A stretch of DNA of 64,000 nucleotides, taken from NCBI GenBank assembly GCA_014338405.1, contig JTDE01000286.1, positions 72,976-136,975 on the forward strand, in the 5' to 3' direction. How positions within the stretch are numbered: position 1 is the first letter of the stretch; each line of letters opens with the position of its first letter. The notes beneath the pieces were generated by a model that saw only the letters and a program-made list of their open reading frames with translations, was not told the origin of the DNA and ran no database searches. This document shows, in pieces, positions 1 to 12,445 of this stretch. A program made the position numbers and the translations under genes. This stretch comes from Paragonimus skrjabini miyazakii (taxonomy: Eukaryota > Platyhelminthes > Trematoda > Plagiorchiida > Troglotrematidae).

Positions 1-2661
1 AGACATTTTGAGTATGCGATAGTTGGACATGGTATCAAACACTGAGGTGGTTTGACAAGCGGACACGGACGGAATAGATGCCCACTGATGTTCAGTCAGA
101 TTTGTTGGCTAAGTCATGTCCATCGGATTGGCGACGGCCGTATGCCAAATCAGTTGTTGTGTGGGCAAGTGAAGTCATGATGATCAAAAACGAGAATACC
201 AGATTATTATCCATGTAGGTCTATTGTAGAATAATTTTCGGAAGCTTGAATGATACATTCAGAGCAGTACTCAAAGTTGTGTGATCATTTGGTCTCAGTG
301 ACCACTAGCAAAGTGGTACACAACTGTTTCGACCTGGTTGGGTTTCATCAACATCACGCACACCGTAGAATCCTACTAACGACCACTTATTAACGGGTCA
401 GGTTCGTGTAACTTCCAGTATTTACGTTACGGGATGGTGATTAGAGAAAAATGAAATTCGAATCAAAGTAGCAAAATGGGTAAACAAAATTAGGATTGTG
501 ACAGTGATGTCACCGAGGTTTGGGGGTTATAAAAGTGGCCGGTTAAAATTCAATCTCAGTGTGACAAGCAAACGGTGCTCAGTCTTGCTGAATACTGGTC
601 ACCACGCTGTTTTCAAGTGCAGCCAGACAACCGTTTCAGAATTAAGCAAGCTACACTGTTGGTCAACAGGTTGATTACAGTACGAATTAACCTCTAACAG
701 ATAGTCGCCTGAGTGAAATATCTGTGTATGGACAATGGTCACTCACTGTACAAGTTTTCATAAACTTTTCAAAATATACAAATGAGTTGTGATTTAAGGT
801 TCATAGTAAAACATTTTCACTGCTTTTTTGATGTACAGATTTGGGGTGGATCGACATCAAACCTTTGAAACCAGAACATGAGTAATCTTACCCTTGGGTT
901 CATCATGAATTTGCTAATTACCTTTTCATGGGTAACAGAAATCTTATTATAACCAAACGTCTCGAAATCCTTAACTGCTGTAAGCTCGCCTACAGCTGTA
1001 GTTACATTCACACACTCATCCTCTATTATGCCATTGACACTGCTTCAATGGTTCGTACCGGTGATTGACTATCAAACAACTAGGGGAAGAATAATGAGTC
1101 ATTGGTTGAAGAGTAAACGGTGGGAGAAGTTTAGACTTCATTCCTGAAATTCTGAGTCTAGCCTCTTGCAACCAGCAGTTAGGTACCGGCTTGCTACAAA
1201 AAGAATCAAAATAGGATTGAGTGTAAAGTAGCATCTGCAGGACGGCTGCTCTGCAATTTTAGTGACTCGCCTAATTAAGTGTCATTTGTCCACTCATGAC
1301 TTAACCACTGCAGCAAAGCTTACCCCACTGTACCTTACTAACTGTCAAATCTTTAAGAGTTTGTGACAAGATATATCAAACTACATTATATTCAAGTTGA
1401 AAGTAATCAAATTCCGAACAATATTTTAGCAATCTAAAATTTCGTCTAGCAGGTTTAATAAGATCATAGATTTTGACCAAACTCGGAAGTCCTACGCGCC
1501 AGGTTATCGATTGGAGTTAACACTACGGTTCCTGGATCGTTCATCGAGCCGATCAGATAACCTGATCATTGTTCACAAGCAGAATTGGCTGAGCGTTCGA
1601 ATTGGACAATTCAGTCATGTTTAATACGAGGTCATTGGCGCAATGTCCAACACGATTGTTTCATGAAAGCGTGGCCGGAGTTGTAGTTCCATCAGTGGCA
1701 AGGATATGCACTAATGATGAGCTACTATGAGAGCAAAGCTCTCGAGTCTAGCGCTTCTTTTCAAAAGAGGCTGGCTGTCAACTGTACCCGAATGTGAAGG
1801 CTACAATCAAATGTGAGTTATGTTGAAATTGAACGTAGTAATTTGCATCGATCCCGTGATTTAGATTTGTACATAGTACAAATAAATTAATTTGAATGAA
1901 ACAACAGTTGAGTAAAGTTTAGAAGTGTAAGTCTGTCGGCATCGAACGGGCAATTGCCGTCCAGAATTCCGGCAGATATTCAGAATTTATTACCGGTTGG
2001 ACTGAATCGAATAGATGGTCAGCAGCTTAGTAGTGCAGACTGTCACTCGCGTCTACGCTGCCTAAGTAAACTTTCAGAAATTTCAACCATTCCGGTCACA
2101 ACCGCACAGTTGAGAAGCGTGTTCACTTATTGATACGTGCTATCTGCGGGGAACTTCCAACTACATAGCAGGTTACACAATACCTAATCCAATTTCAAAG
2201 ATTGACTGATTAAACGTTCACTCCCGGTTGACGCGAAGAGGCCTGTTAGTTCAGAACCTAGCATGTGGAGAGCTTTTTGAGCGAATGTTATGTCCATTCA
2301 ATTAAGGATTGACCCAATATCGATAACTTCAGTTGACCCGAATTTCATTCCCAGCTCTATGATGTAAGTAGCCTGTACTTACGCTTCCCATCGAACATGG
2401 CTTGCATAATTGAACGTTCTGGAAATGACTTTAAGAATGAATGTTCCACAACCGAATCCCAGGATACATATTATCATGCGCATTTTTTTTACAAATCATA
2501 CCACTCGTAATACCTGTTCCTTATTTTCAACAAGTGTAAAATACTAGTGACTGCTAACATTGCAATTTGAATGTCTCAACTCTGTCTGAAATGACAATAT
2601 TTCTGATGTACAGCCCGATAAGTAACCAGAACTATTAAACGGTAACAGAACTAGAACTTAC
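1..2661. other. 3' flank or last visible intron, with one composite SINE
   Basis: This stretch should hold or lead to the C-terminal exon of the Ig gene. I found no ORF here with an anchor signal, a convincing acceptor and the right phase. A minus-strand open segment at 817-1011 followed by a GTAAGA donor-like site is not recognisable. The only clear element is the composite SINE at 1445-1842. Confidence 0.5.
1445..1842 (+). mobile_element. Composite tRNA-derived SINE (head plus tRNA-like body)
   Basis: The first ~180 bp (CTAGCAGGTTTAAT onward, with GGTTATCGATTGGAGTTAAC) matches the head of the copy at 33265-33660. From about 1628 the tRNA-like body follows: GGTCATTGGCGCAATG (A-box-like), GCGTGGCCGGAGTTGTAG (degenerate B box), then the shared tail with CTCGAGTCTAG and the GTGAG...TGTTGAA end. 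This is an old, diverged copy. No target-site duplication was seen. Confidence 0.7.
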
Positions 2662-2913
2662 GATGTGCTTCCAGTCGTGTGTGTCCCTCACCAGAGCCTG
2701 CGGTCGTCCTCATGCGGCAGGTGTACAAGCCCAAATCGGAGTGTGTAATGTTTGTCACTATCAGCTGGGTATTCATCACTTGATAAGTTTCGTTATTGTA
2801 CTGATCCGGACGGTACGCGGTCTTGTAATATGACGAATACTCTGAATAATTTTCATCATGTTCAAGTCTCGCGATGTCACCGTCAACGTTGTGCACAATA
2901 TTATAGAGTCCGT
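2662..2913 (-). CDS. Exon Ig3b: second half of Ig domain 3
   Basis: This 252-nt exon is phase 1 at both ends, with acceptor CTGCACTTTCAG and donor GTAAGT. It begins DGLYNIV when joined to Ig3a. A charged, Tyr-rich stretch follows (HDENYSEYSSYYKTAYRP), then TQLIVTNITHSDLGLYTC and a closing GEGHTRLEAH strand. The S-D-L-G-L-Y-T-C motif and the G-x-G-x-T-x-L ending match Ig3 of lachesin and IgLON proteins. N-E-T and N-I-T are potential glycosylation sites. The chain is not finished: at least one more exon, beginning with two bases of a codon, must lie below 2662 or outside the window. Confidence 0.85.
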
Positions 2914-5259
2914 CTGAAAGTGCAGATTATTGCAATGAATGGTGTTCGATCATGGTTATCTATAAAACTGTGATTACGTACAACTTCATGCTGCTGGCAA
3001 TGAGACATGCTAGCTGGAACATTTCCACCAAAGACTTCCAAATCAGACAATTTTTCAGTCTTATACACTAGAAAATCCTTGAAGTCTGGGACTGACAGAG
3101 CATTGCAGAAATTTGATTAGTCAGATACTGAAGGTAAATTTGCCGGCCCAGGAGGTGTTAAATGTAGCTTGCTGAGAGTTCATTAAAATTTACACTCCTG
3201 ATAAAAATGACGTTATAAGTTTGCATACAGTACATGCTAGTATGGGACGCAGAATATTAAATATGCGACACTGAAATACAGATCTAATTTCCTGAGTAGG
3301 TACCAGTTACATTCGTCTGTTTTACTTACAATGTCTTGACCTTGACCTATATGTTTTGGTTTTACCGCGTCGATTGATAGTTGTACGAATAGCCACTTGC
3401 TGCTTGTTGTACTTTACTTGAGTGTTGCGTGCATCACCCTTTTGAAGCCCGGCTCGTACCTGTTGTTTGTGAACTTATTGACTGCTCGAAAGAACTCTGT
3501 TGGGTATGAATGTCATATTATGCGCTTACAGTTCATCTTTAGTCTATTTGGCATCAAATTGTAATTATCTCTCGGAAACGATCCGTCGATCGAAACTGTT
3601 GATGTTGTCTACTTATTAACATTGATCATTTGTTCAATAGTACCGTGGCATTGTGAACCAATCTTGTTTTGACTATTTGGGATCGTCGGTTTATTGCTAC
3701 GCGTTGCTCAACGTCTTCGTGGAAGATCGTACAGTGGGTTCACATGTTTGTACAGGATGGAGAAAAACCAAATGCGTATGCGTTCCCGACTGTAAAATCG
3801 GGAGTATTCAGAGAAGTTCTCAGGCGTGAGAAACCTTTTGCGAAGCGGCAGACTAATACTACTAACAGACACAAACAAATAGTCAACAACGGACAAACAG
3901 TTTCACAGAGAGATGTGCATCTGGTGACCTGTGGGAATTTGGCAATTAGAGAAAAAAGGGAACTGAAGCACGGTTAAGCATTGCAACTTGGTCAGTGTTG
4001 TCGATAGGTGTAAGCCGTTATGTATATTATAGACGGATCCTTAGGGCAGAATTCTGCTCACATAGCAGCTTGCCAAATATAACTTGGAAACTTTGAAAAC
4101 TGACTTTGTACTCGTTTGCCCCCAGTTCATGGAGTGCCGTCTGCTAGTGAGCAGTCAACTGTTTGCTGAATCCTGCCAGTTAGAAGTAAGTGATCTGTCA
4201 ACTATCTGTAGTTCAATGAAAACGGACGATGTTGCTGACGCTTTTGAGTGGAATTTTATCGTGAAACCCGTGAATCAAATGGCTCTTCTCCGAAAGTCTT
4301 CAGTGAGAGCCACACAATTTTAATTACAGACTGGCAGCCTGATTTCCAGTTACCCTTCCTGTGAACTAAATACCTTTGCAGATAACTTACCAAAAATTCT
4401 TGCAACTACACCTCTCTACCATTATTGTGAAATTATTGGCTTTGTTCATACTGAATTTATGTTCTGACACCCTTATTTAAATTTTCTACAAATTATTTTG
4501 ACAAGTACACTACTCACATCCTGAATAACGTTTTTCAGTAACATGCTCCAAGGCTGTTTGGCAATTTCACCCGCAATTTAATTAACCGATGCCAAGATTA
4601 CAGTGTTACTCGTGAGAATATGAAATACTTAAAAACTATGAACGCCTCCAAAGATTTTTCCAACCTTTCTGATCACAACCAATTTTGCGCACATGGTTAA
4701 GACGTCGAAAATATCGAACGTGAGAGGCAATGAACTACCTCAGTCAGTTAGAGAAAACGTACACTTTTATAGGGAAAAAACTGTGTTCACATCAACGGTT
4801 ATCACTGAAAGGCAGTCCTGTTGCATTTCGAATGGTCAGTACGTTATTGCTTTGTGCGAACTTGATTCAAACAAACCCGTTGGCCAAACCTGACACATCC
4901 CAGCAGATTGTTTTAACCACAAATCTCTCACCAATGAACTCGACGTAACAGACGACAACTGGTCTAGCTGAATGACGGTGATCAATCTCAATTTCAGCCG
5001 TAACAGCTTGTTAGTGAGTTCCGACCGATTGTAAATTCTCCAATGACAAAACTGTTCCAATGCGATCTTACTACAACCAACATGTATACTCATTCCAGCC
5101 TTTGTTTCGGTATCTGTTATCAGGTCGAGGCAAACTCTGTTTCTATGAACCGTTCTACTTTTTATTAATTTCAGTAGAGAAAAGAAAAAGTATATGAAAG
5201 TATAAATTACTGAACGGTTAGGTATTTAATTCAGTTTATAAAAGTGACAAAATTATTCC

Positions 5260-5640
5260 GTGAAAACCCTGTTGGAAAACGAGGACTTTCACTGTTGCCA
5301 CTACTACAGTGCATTGAACCAAATGGGTGGCTTTTCAGACAACCCAAAAAATAATCCCACTGATATTGAACAACTAAACCGAACTGGTATCGGTTTATTT
5401 ATGGGGCATTTTCACGATTTAATTGTCTGTTCAACGCTGAATCAGACTTTGGCTGTTGAGTACTTGACAGTGTATAACCAAATAAGCCAGCTAAAACTGA
5501 ACAAAGCTAACGGACCATATCAACCATCGCTAACAACTAAAAACTGAACAGAAATCTCCAGTGATACTGCAGTGACTGCACTGTCAACGACTCTCCTCAT
5601 GTTGCAGAAAACCCCTGAATATGGTCTGATCCGTTTATAA
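5260..5640 (+). pseudogene. Possible LINE reverse-transcriptase relic
   Basis: An open stretch of about 95 codons ends in YNQISQLKLNKANGPYQPS. This resembles the L-x-x-x-KA-x-GPD-x-x-P region at the start of LINE reverse transcriptases, where the GPD Asp is replaced by Tyr here. The frame then closes, and the following ~100 bp read as a broken continuation. No catalytic motif (YADD-like) is visible. The match rests on one short motif, so chance similarity is possible. Confidence 0.3.
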
Positions 5641-6670
5641 CGAGATTGGTCATAAAAGGCGAAGCTATAGCTACTTAATTAAGATAAACTGATTCTATGC
5701 ATGGAACAGTCAATGTTATGTTAAAAAGCTTACAAACCAAATATTTTTAATCAATCTAGCTACTTTGTGATAAGCAAGTTTGACCGCAGTATTCAACCTG
5801 TAAACAAAAACCGTCGGATATTTTGGTGGAATCTTCCGCACATCGGTTGCGGTGGACTTACTTGAGTAGACAATGTTTTGCTATAAGCTCTCGATCACTG
5901 AATCTGACTACGAATGATAGCTTGTTTGATTTTGCTCGTATTTCATACCGAAGGCTGACACATACATAATTTGCGCAGTTCTGTCATTTCTAAACAAACG
6001 GCTTTAGACTGTAAGAATATGCCAAATATATGACAATAATTCTTCCGCTGATCTTCGTGTGCTAGCAAATCTTCAGCACATCTGTGTTAAACATTCTCAT
6101 ACGACATCCGTTCACAGTTATTTTGCTAACAGAGTATAATTTGTTCATCAAGCTATAGACACCTCAATATGTAGAACAACTCAGGCACTCTATGCAGCGT
6201 TGTTCCTTCTTGCCGCTTATTTCCTGCAAAAATTATAGCAATTTTCGATCTCACCCATAATCATCGGTTTGCAAATAAACTATTGATACAATGACTAGAG
6301 GTTTACACTTTTGTATCGTTTACCTTTACAAGTCTGCCAGATGGACTTAATCAACTAAACAAGTTGGATTCCCTTTACTTCTGTGTAGTTAATGGCTGAA
6401 ATATAGGAATACTCTGTTTTGTCACCGGTCTAAGTATTCTAACGTCTGAGGTCTGCTGAAAGGAGTTTGAAAATCGCTCAGTTGGTCAATGATTTGGGCA
6501 TTGGTTCATCGACCAACCTTATATAATTGTTCCATACGGTAATAAAATTTAAAGGGTTTGAAAACATTTTATTGTGTCTTCTTCTCTAATCCTTATCACC
6601 ATTTAATTTTCTCACCCACCGCTCAATAAATCTAGGTCTTCACCCAAAATGGTTATATTTTTTCTTTCCA

Positions 6671-7035
6671 AGTTGAACATCAGACATTCGATCACAGCCG
6701 TTGCATTCAGATAGACGGTACAGCCAACCTCTTTCGAAAAGAAACACTAGACTCGAGTTTCGCTCCCATTAGGATTCGTCAGTAGTGCATATCCTTGCCA
6801 CAGCTGAGGTTAGGACTGCGGCCACGCTTTGATGAGGCAAGCGTGTTAACCACTGTGCTAGTGACCTCACATTAGGCACGACCGAAATGTCATATGTGAA
6901 CGCTCGACCATTTTCGCTTGTGAACAGTGATCAGGCTGGCTGGAAAGCCTACATGAATGCAAAGGCTGCGATCCAATGTTTATGATGTTCAACTTGAAAT
7001 TAACCATACCCCCGACTACTCATCAGTAATTTTTT
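6671..7035. mobile_element. Inverted (hairpin) SINE element
   Basis: From 6671 to about 6939 the SINE reads in minus orientation: tail (GTTGAACATCAGACATTCGA), CACTAGACTCGAGTTTCGCT, tRNA-like body, then part of the composite head (TTTTCGCTTGTGAACAGTGA). At about 6940 it switches to a plus-orientation SINE tail (GGAAAGCCTACATGAATGCA, ATGATGTTCAACTTGAAATT) and ends with the 3' signature CCCCGACTACTCATCAGTAA. The two ends are therefore inverted repeats. The flanks ATTTTTTCTTTCC (left) and ATTTTTTCGTTTGCC (right) may be a decayed target-site duplication. Confidence 0.7.
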
Positions 7036-9289
7036 CGTTTGCCAATATCTATGCATTTTTGCAAAGAGTGGTTATTCGGCCGTAAAAACTCAAGCACGTT
7101 TCGAAGAATACTGGCGTTTTCCATGTAATATTGATCGAAAATATTGTTTGAAAATCTTCTAACACGCGATAAATTGCTTTAAATGCAACTCTTATCTAAC
7201 TATCTCCATGTTACTTAACTAACTCCGTTTACTTATACTTTTCTAACATAACGGAAACAGTTATTCGTATGCAAGAAATCATACAAAAATTCGGAATTCC
7301 TTATTCTGATATTTATTTTTAGATCTTGACTAGCATTTGAAAAAGTATCAGGATAGGATTTTTCGTCATATTAACAACCACTATTTTTACCTATATATTT
7401 CTTTCTGAGTATACACACTTCGGGTCAATGAAGTTTTCCTTAAGAGACTTGACTTATGTTCACATGAAACTGCGTGTCCAGTACACCTCTGAGGCTGCCA
7501 AGTTAGCAGTATACCACGTTAGCATACAGTCAGCACCTACAGAGATAACTGTTGCCTCCTTTTACCCGACCAGTTTTTAAGTGGCAGTCTGTTTGCTTGC
7601 ACTCGGCTAGGGCCCTTCATTAGGGCGACAGCTAGCACATACAAATTGCTCGGTCATGTGATCGCCCTCATGTGAATGTGAGCAGGATAAACAATAGGCA
7701 TATACCATGATGTTTACGGAAAGTTTATCTTTGCATGCAATAAACAACGGTCTGATGCAAGGTACGCTGCGTGGCTGGATCGTTGACGTCAAACCCCTCT
7801 TTCACAACAGAGGTTATGAGATCAGTGAAAACTCTGCAAACTCACATTCATAAGCCACATCTTGTACTTCGACCCAAGCCACTTATTTCTACAAACAATC
7901 AGGCGTCAATAATGTTTGCCAACTTAAATGTAAGATTCTCAGTTATACGCGTTCGACGAAATTCAACTTTGCACGCTCCAGTGCAGTCACTGCAATGTGT
8001 TCACCTCTAGTACTGGTTAAAACCGATCAACCAGCAAGCAGTTGGTTCAGTGTCCACAGACAAAGGGATAGGTATCGAGGTAATCTACATGGAGCCCTTT
8101 TCCAAAACCGTAGTGATTGTCCACTGGCTTGTGAACCAACCAGAAATGGCTGATTCATTTCGACCAAAGGAAAAATGTTGGGCGCCGTATAAAGAGAGTG
8201 ATAAAAGCTGTGATATTGCATAAAATTTCCTTGAAAGTTTAGACAAAATCAATTTCTGTACTGGTACCATCCGTCTAAATGATTGAATATCAGCATAACC
8301 AACCCTTTGAATAAGTCAGCATTCCAAATCGACAGGCATTAAGTCAAAAGTTCCTGGGTCACTGACTATAACCTTCTTTCTTCAAGGATGCCTCTGTTTC
8401 TAAACAGTCTGTTCGGCTAGTAATCTAGGTAAACGCAGGCAATGATATATTGTCTGGAAAAGTTAAGTTTAGTAACATAATGTTTGATGAAATGATGGAT
8501 AAGACCACCGTATCCGGTCCAAAAGCTGTCAAGTTATAGTTGTGGTGCACGAGGTATGTAGTGAAGTCTCGAGATTGACTAGAAAGACGTTGAGTATTCT
8601 GTCAACCAGGAAGACCTACCCTAAATTACTGCGGAACTACTTCCACTCTTAGTCGGCTATATATAAGAACGAAAGGAAAGTTTTCTGTATTTGGGTACCT
8701 TCAGTGAATACCATTCAAATGGAGATATTAAACACAGTGTATCAAAACCTGCAGGCAAGCTGACAGCAACAGTTTCAAGTTTAAGAGCTCATCACTCGTC
8801 GCATCTTAGTACCCTGTCCATTGTTATGTGGGGTTGCTGGAACATGTTTTAAGCAAAGTTACAAGGGAAGAACCCTTTTTTCCGAACTTTGTCTGTCAAT
8901 GGTTCCTTGGACCATTTATGGAAGAATGTATTGATATATTTCCCTGCAGTGGTCTGTGACTACTTAAGAAACCAGGCTGCGGAAAGCGCCTTACGAATAA
9001 GTATGTTTCAGTGAGTCGATTTCGAGAGTCATTCATTTAAGCTGAGCTGTGTTCATGAGTCTGCAAAGTTAAGTTCCTCAGACTTACACTTTCTGCCAAC
9101 CGTTGAAACTGCAATTTTCCTTGACATTTTATAAGCGTTCCGTTTGATAAAACAGAGGTCCAGGGACCATAGGCTTAAGTATTTGAAAGAGGCATATGAC
9201 ATTTAACAACTACGAAACTTTGTGTCCTTCACCACAATGGTATTTACAAAACTTTACGTTTCTCATTTTACTCAGTCTTCAACCTAGCT

Positions 9290-9794
9290 GCAATTTCCTA
9301 TAACCACCAGCATTCAGTCCCAATCAAGTGATAGAATACCAGTTTGCTTAGAGTAGTCAAATGCACGAAGTCTTCACTGTTGATCAGAAAATCTACCCTC
9401 GTTTACTCGCACAATCTTTGGAGTAAGGGACAACTGCTGACGTTGCTGAAAATTTTGTTGATCAAATGAATGCACATAACTGCTTCTTTGATCGGTTGCG
9501 TTCAAGCTCATTAGTAAATGGGTGCTTGGGGTTCCATATGTGATCACTGCCACCCTCTCCAATCACATCAGTGAATGTGCAATGTTCACTAACTTCAGGG
9601 TGTTGAAGATTGCCGACGATCAACTGTTGACATCTTGAAGTACATGGCGGAAGGCAACCCGTTCTTGTCGGTTGATTACCGCATTGAGTTGCAGACCTAC
9701 AATCTAATACTATGAACCGTCTGCGATCACTTATCCTACGTATTGGGTTAAGGAACGTATGCGTAACAACTGTTAAAATTATTTCGTTGTTCAA
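9290..9794 (-). pseudogene. CR1-like LINE endonuclease relic
   Basis: Minus-strand frames read CQQLIVGNLQHPEV, resembling the LIVGDFNxPE-x-W core of the apurinic-type endonuclease of CR1-like LINEs, with the catalytic D-x-N region changed to N-L-Q. About 100 codons further on, in another frame, VDFLINSEDFVHLTTL resembles the LDLVLTNEEDMV-x-x-L segment that precedes the terminal SDH motif. The frame changes at least once and in-frame stops follow. This is an old inactive fragment. The assignment is from motif order only. Confidence 0.5.
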
Positions 9795-10894
9795 GTAAAA
9801 TATTTTGAACGAAACAAGTTACTGATAAATTATTAGTAACAAAATTAAAATGCATAATTTTGGAACGCCTTTCCCCATTCTCAGTAAGCTGGTACACTTT
9901 ATCCCACAGTTACAGTGAAACCTAGTTTGGGCGCAAGTTCCAATAATTTCGAATTGTTCGTTTCAGATTTTTGAATTCCAGTGTGAGAAGTGACAAGTCT
10001 CAGTTGATTCCAACTTTAATGTTTAATTATGATGGAAGATGGAAGGATGATGAAGGAAGAGTACATGTTTTTTGTTTCTTCTCAGAATGTCAGCACGGTG
10101 TCTGCTCATGATGGCAACAATACTTCAAGTGTATTCAAAGCTCGCTGAGCAGCCTGTTTTAATCTATTCTTTGGCTGGTAATCTCAACCGTTATAGTACA
10201 ATTGTCTGAACAACAATCACTGAATGTTTTCAAACGGGTTAATATCGAGAATGAGGAACGTTCAATTTATGTCATGGTTGCTGGTTTACTACTTGCATTG
10301 CTTTCATAACCGTCAACGCGGGTCATCATTGTTTCTAATCGTGTCATCCGGTTTCCTCAATGATACTGTTAGTTGTGTGAATCCAAATACAGAAGTGGCT
10401 TTCTTCTTGTGTCAAGTGAGCATAAACCGTAATTCATCAATTTTTTATTAATGTGACCCGCCAGCTTATCGACGCTGTATTCTTCACTGATACCGACAAC
10501 ACCGATATGAATGCAACCGGATAATCAAATCTTGTTAAAATACCAATCAATACACCTAGATACGTTATCCCATCAGACTGCGGTACATTGATTCATTACA
10601 GTGGACCATTTTTTGACGAAATCTACTTCCTAATAAGAGTTATCACTTTTAATTTCGTATACAAGAGAAAAACGACTCGTTTATTTTCAAACGTGTAAGC
10701 GGTTAGTCACAAAGTCAGTAACCCAATAGTTGGGGGACGTCCTGTAAGGATAATGATGAGTTGCACCAGTGCAAACCGGAGAAACAGCGTTTCCACCAGC
10801 ATGAATAAAAGCTCACCAGGTTTATTCGCAGAGAGTTAAAGAGCACATTTGGCAAGTTATGGCTTGTAGCTGTATATACTATAAGTTTTTGTTT

Positions 10895-10985
10895 TCTTAT
10901 TGGGATATAGGGTGAATGTGTCTCGGGTTGGAAATGATATCTCTGAGTTTATTCTAGAAAACCAATGGAAGTTGCGGGTGTTGTA
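10895..10985 (+). repeat. Dispersed repeat, copy 1 of a pair
   Basis: The stretch TATCTCTGAGTTTATTCTAG, AACCAATGGAAGTTGCGGGT and GTATAAACTGAA aligns with 12330-12445 on the same strand, which reads TTTCTGAGCTTCTTCTAGAA, GCCAGTGGAAGTTACCGGTG and ATATAACTGTTGAA. The pair looks like an unnamed, diverged interspersed repeat. Confidence 0.5.
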
Positions 10986-11958
10986 TAAACTGAAATCTGT
11001 AGGAAGAATGCGTGGATAGTCAAGGAGAAATGTATTGTCTGCTTAGTTAAGAAACTTCCTCTAAGAAGCTGATAGTGAGTTTCAAAAAAACGAACTCACT
11101 CTTCTTCTCTATCTACAAGATTCGATCGGATTGACGCTTTGTGATAGAGAGAAGAATTCCACTAGTTTTGGTTAAGTATTTGCATCAACAGCTCGAAGAG
11201 TTCATTAAACACAGAACAGATTGCGAATTGTAACTACCTACCAAAGATGAGGCAGATATTTCGAAACCAGTGGAAATTGATTAAAATTTTCAAAATGGTT
11301 GCCCTATGAAATTGTGGTGAAAGTTCAAATCTCGGCCGTGACAAACACTTGCTTTACTGGTTGGCTGTAACGAGCGAAACTCGAATATGATGTTTTCTGA
11401 ATCGCACTGGATGAGTTGTCCACAGGAATGCTGAAGCTGCACTTATTCATGAGTGATGTTCAATTTATATTGATGAAAATCTTTTGCAACTTATTTGTGA
11501 CAAATTGTTTATCAAAAGGTTTGTAAATAAGTAACTAGTGAAAAAACTAAGGATTGTGACAGAACTAGGTAAAATTTCTGGCATGTGATACGTTATCCTT
11601 AGTGTACGATTGTTTCCGAATGACAACAGCATGGATAGGTAAAGGACATTTAAACGTGCTTAAGCGTGTATTCGCAAGGTTGCAAATCATTGTTTTCGGG
11701 GACATTATGAATCTGTTATTCATGGTTAAAGTTCTTACCAAATAAACAGTGTGGAACTGGGGTAAATGTATGGATCTGTATTGTTACTAACACCTGCCGG
11801 CTGTGTTAACAATTGAGCTATATGAATCCGCTTGCTAACATAATACATTAAAGTCTCTAGTTTTATAAAATTCACATTAAGAAAGTCTTTTAATTCGGAG
11901 TTTAAAGGAGATCCAAATGTGAGAATATTTCCTTCGGTTGAATTCTAACTAACATGCA

Positions 11959-12050
11959 TGCCCAGATGCGGCAGGTACCCTGTTGGTCGTTCTGTCACTA
12001 GTTCGAATCCCGCCGAAACCAAGAGTTTTTGCAGTCGGGTCTCTTCTAAC
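11959..12050 (+). repeat. tRNA-like fragment, possible diverged SINE
   Basis: ACTAGTTCGAATCCCGCCGA fits a polymerase III B box (GGTTCGAATCC type), preceded about 35 bp upstream by GATGCGGCAGGTACC. The surrounding sequence does not fold obviously into a full tRNA and does not clearly match the main SINE family here. Confidence 0.3.
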
Positions 12051-12329
12051 TTTACAAATGTGCCAAACTACTTATTATTGACTCAAACCATAAATTGTCT
12101 TTTAGGAATTTTTGTGTTCAGCTGTTGTCAACTTTGCGACAATGACCGCGGGAAAAACGTAATACACGCAAGAAAACCAAATTACACCTTACATACATAT
12201 TAGTGGGCAATTGAAAAAGATGAAAATACATTTCTTAGCTGCGTTCGGATGTTCATTGCTATTGGAAGTGGACCACTTGTTTAATAAACATCTCTTCTGC
12301 AGTTCCCATGTATACCAAATGTTCTTATT

Positions 12330-12445
12330 TATAGGGTATGTTTTATAGAAAGAAACGAAACTGTTGTGGGCTAGAAATTGAATTTCTGAGCTTCTTCTAG
12401 AATGCCAGTGGAAGTTACCGGTGCCGCTATATAACTGTTGAATCT
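12330..12445 (+). repeat. Dispersed repeat, copy 2 of a pair
   Basis: Homologous to 10895-10985 over roughly 70-90 bp by eye, with substitutions and small indels. No coding capacity or terminal structure is visible. Confidence 0.5.

Noticed and set aside
817..1011. Minus-strand open segment followed by GTAAGA, candidate C-terminal exon of the Ig gene
   Set aside because: The acceptor is weak and the peptide has no anchor or linker character.
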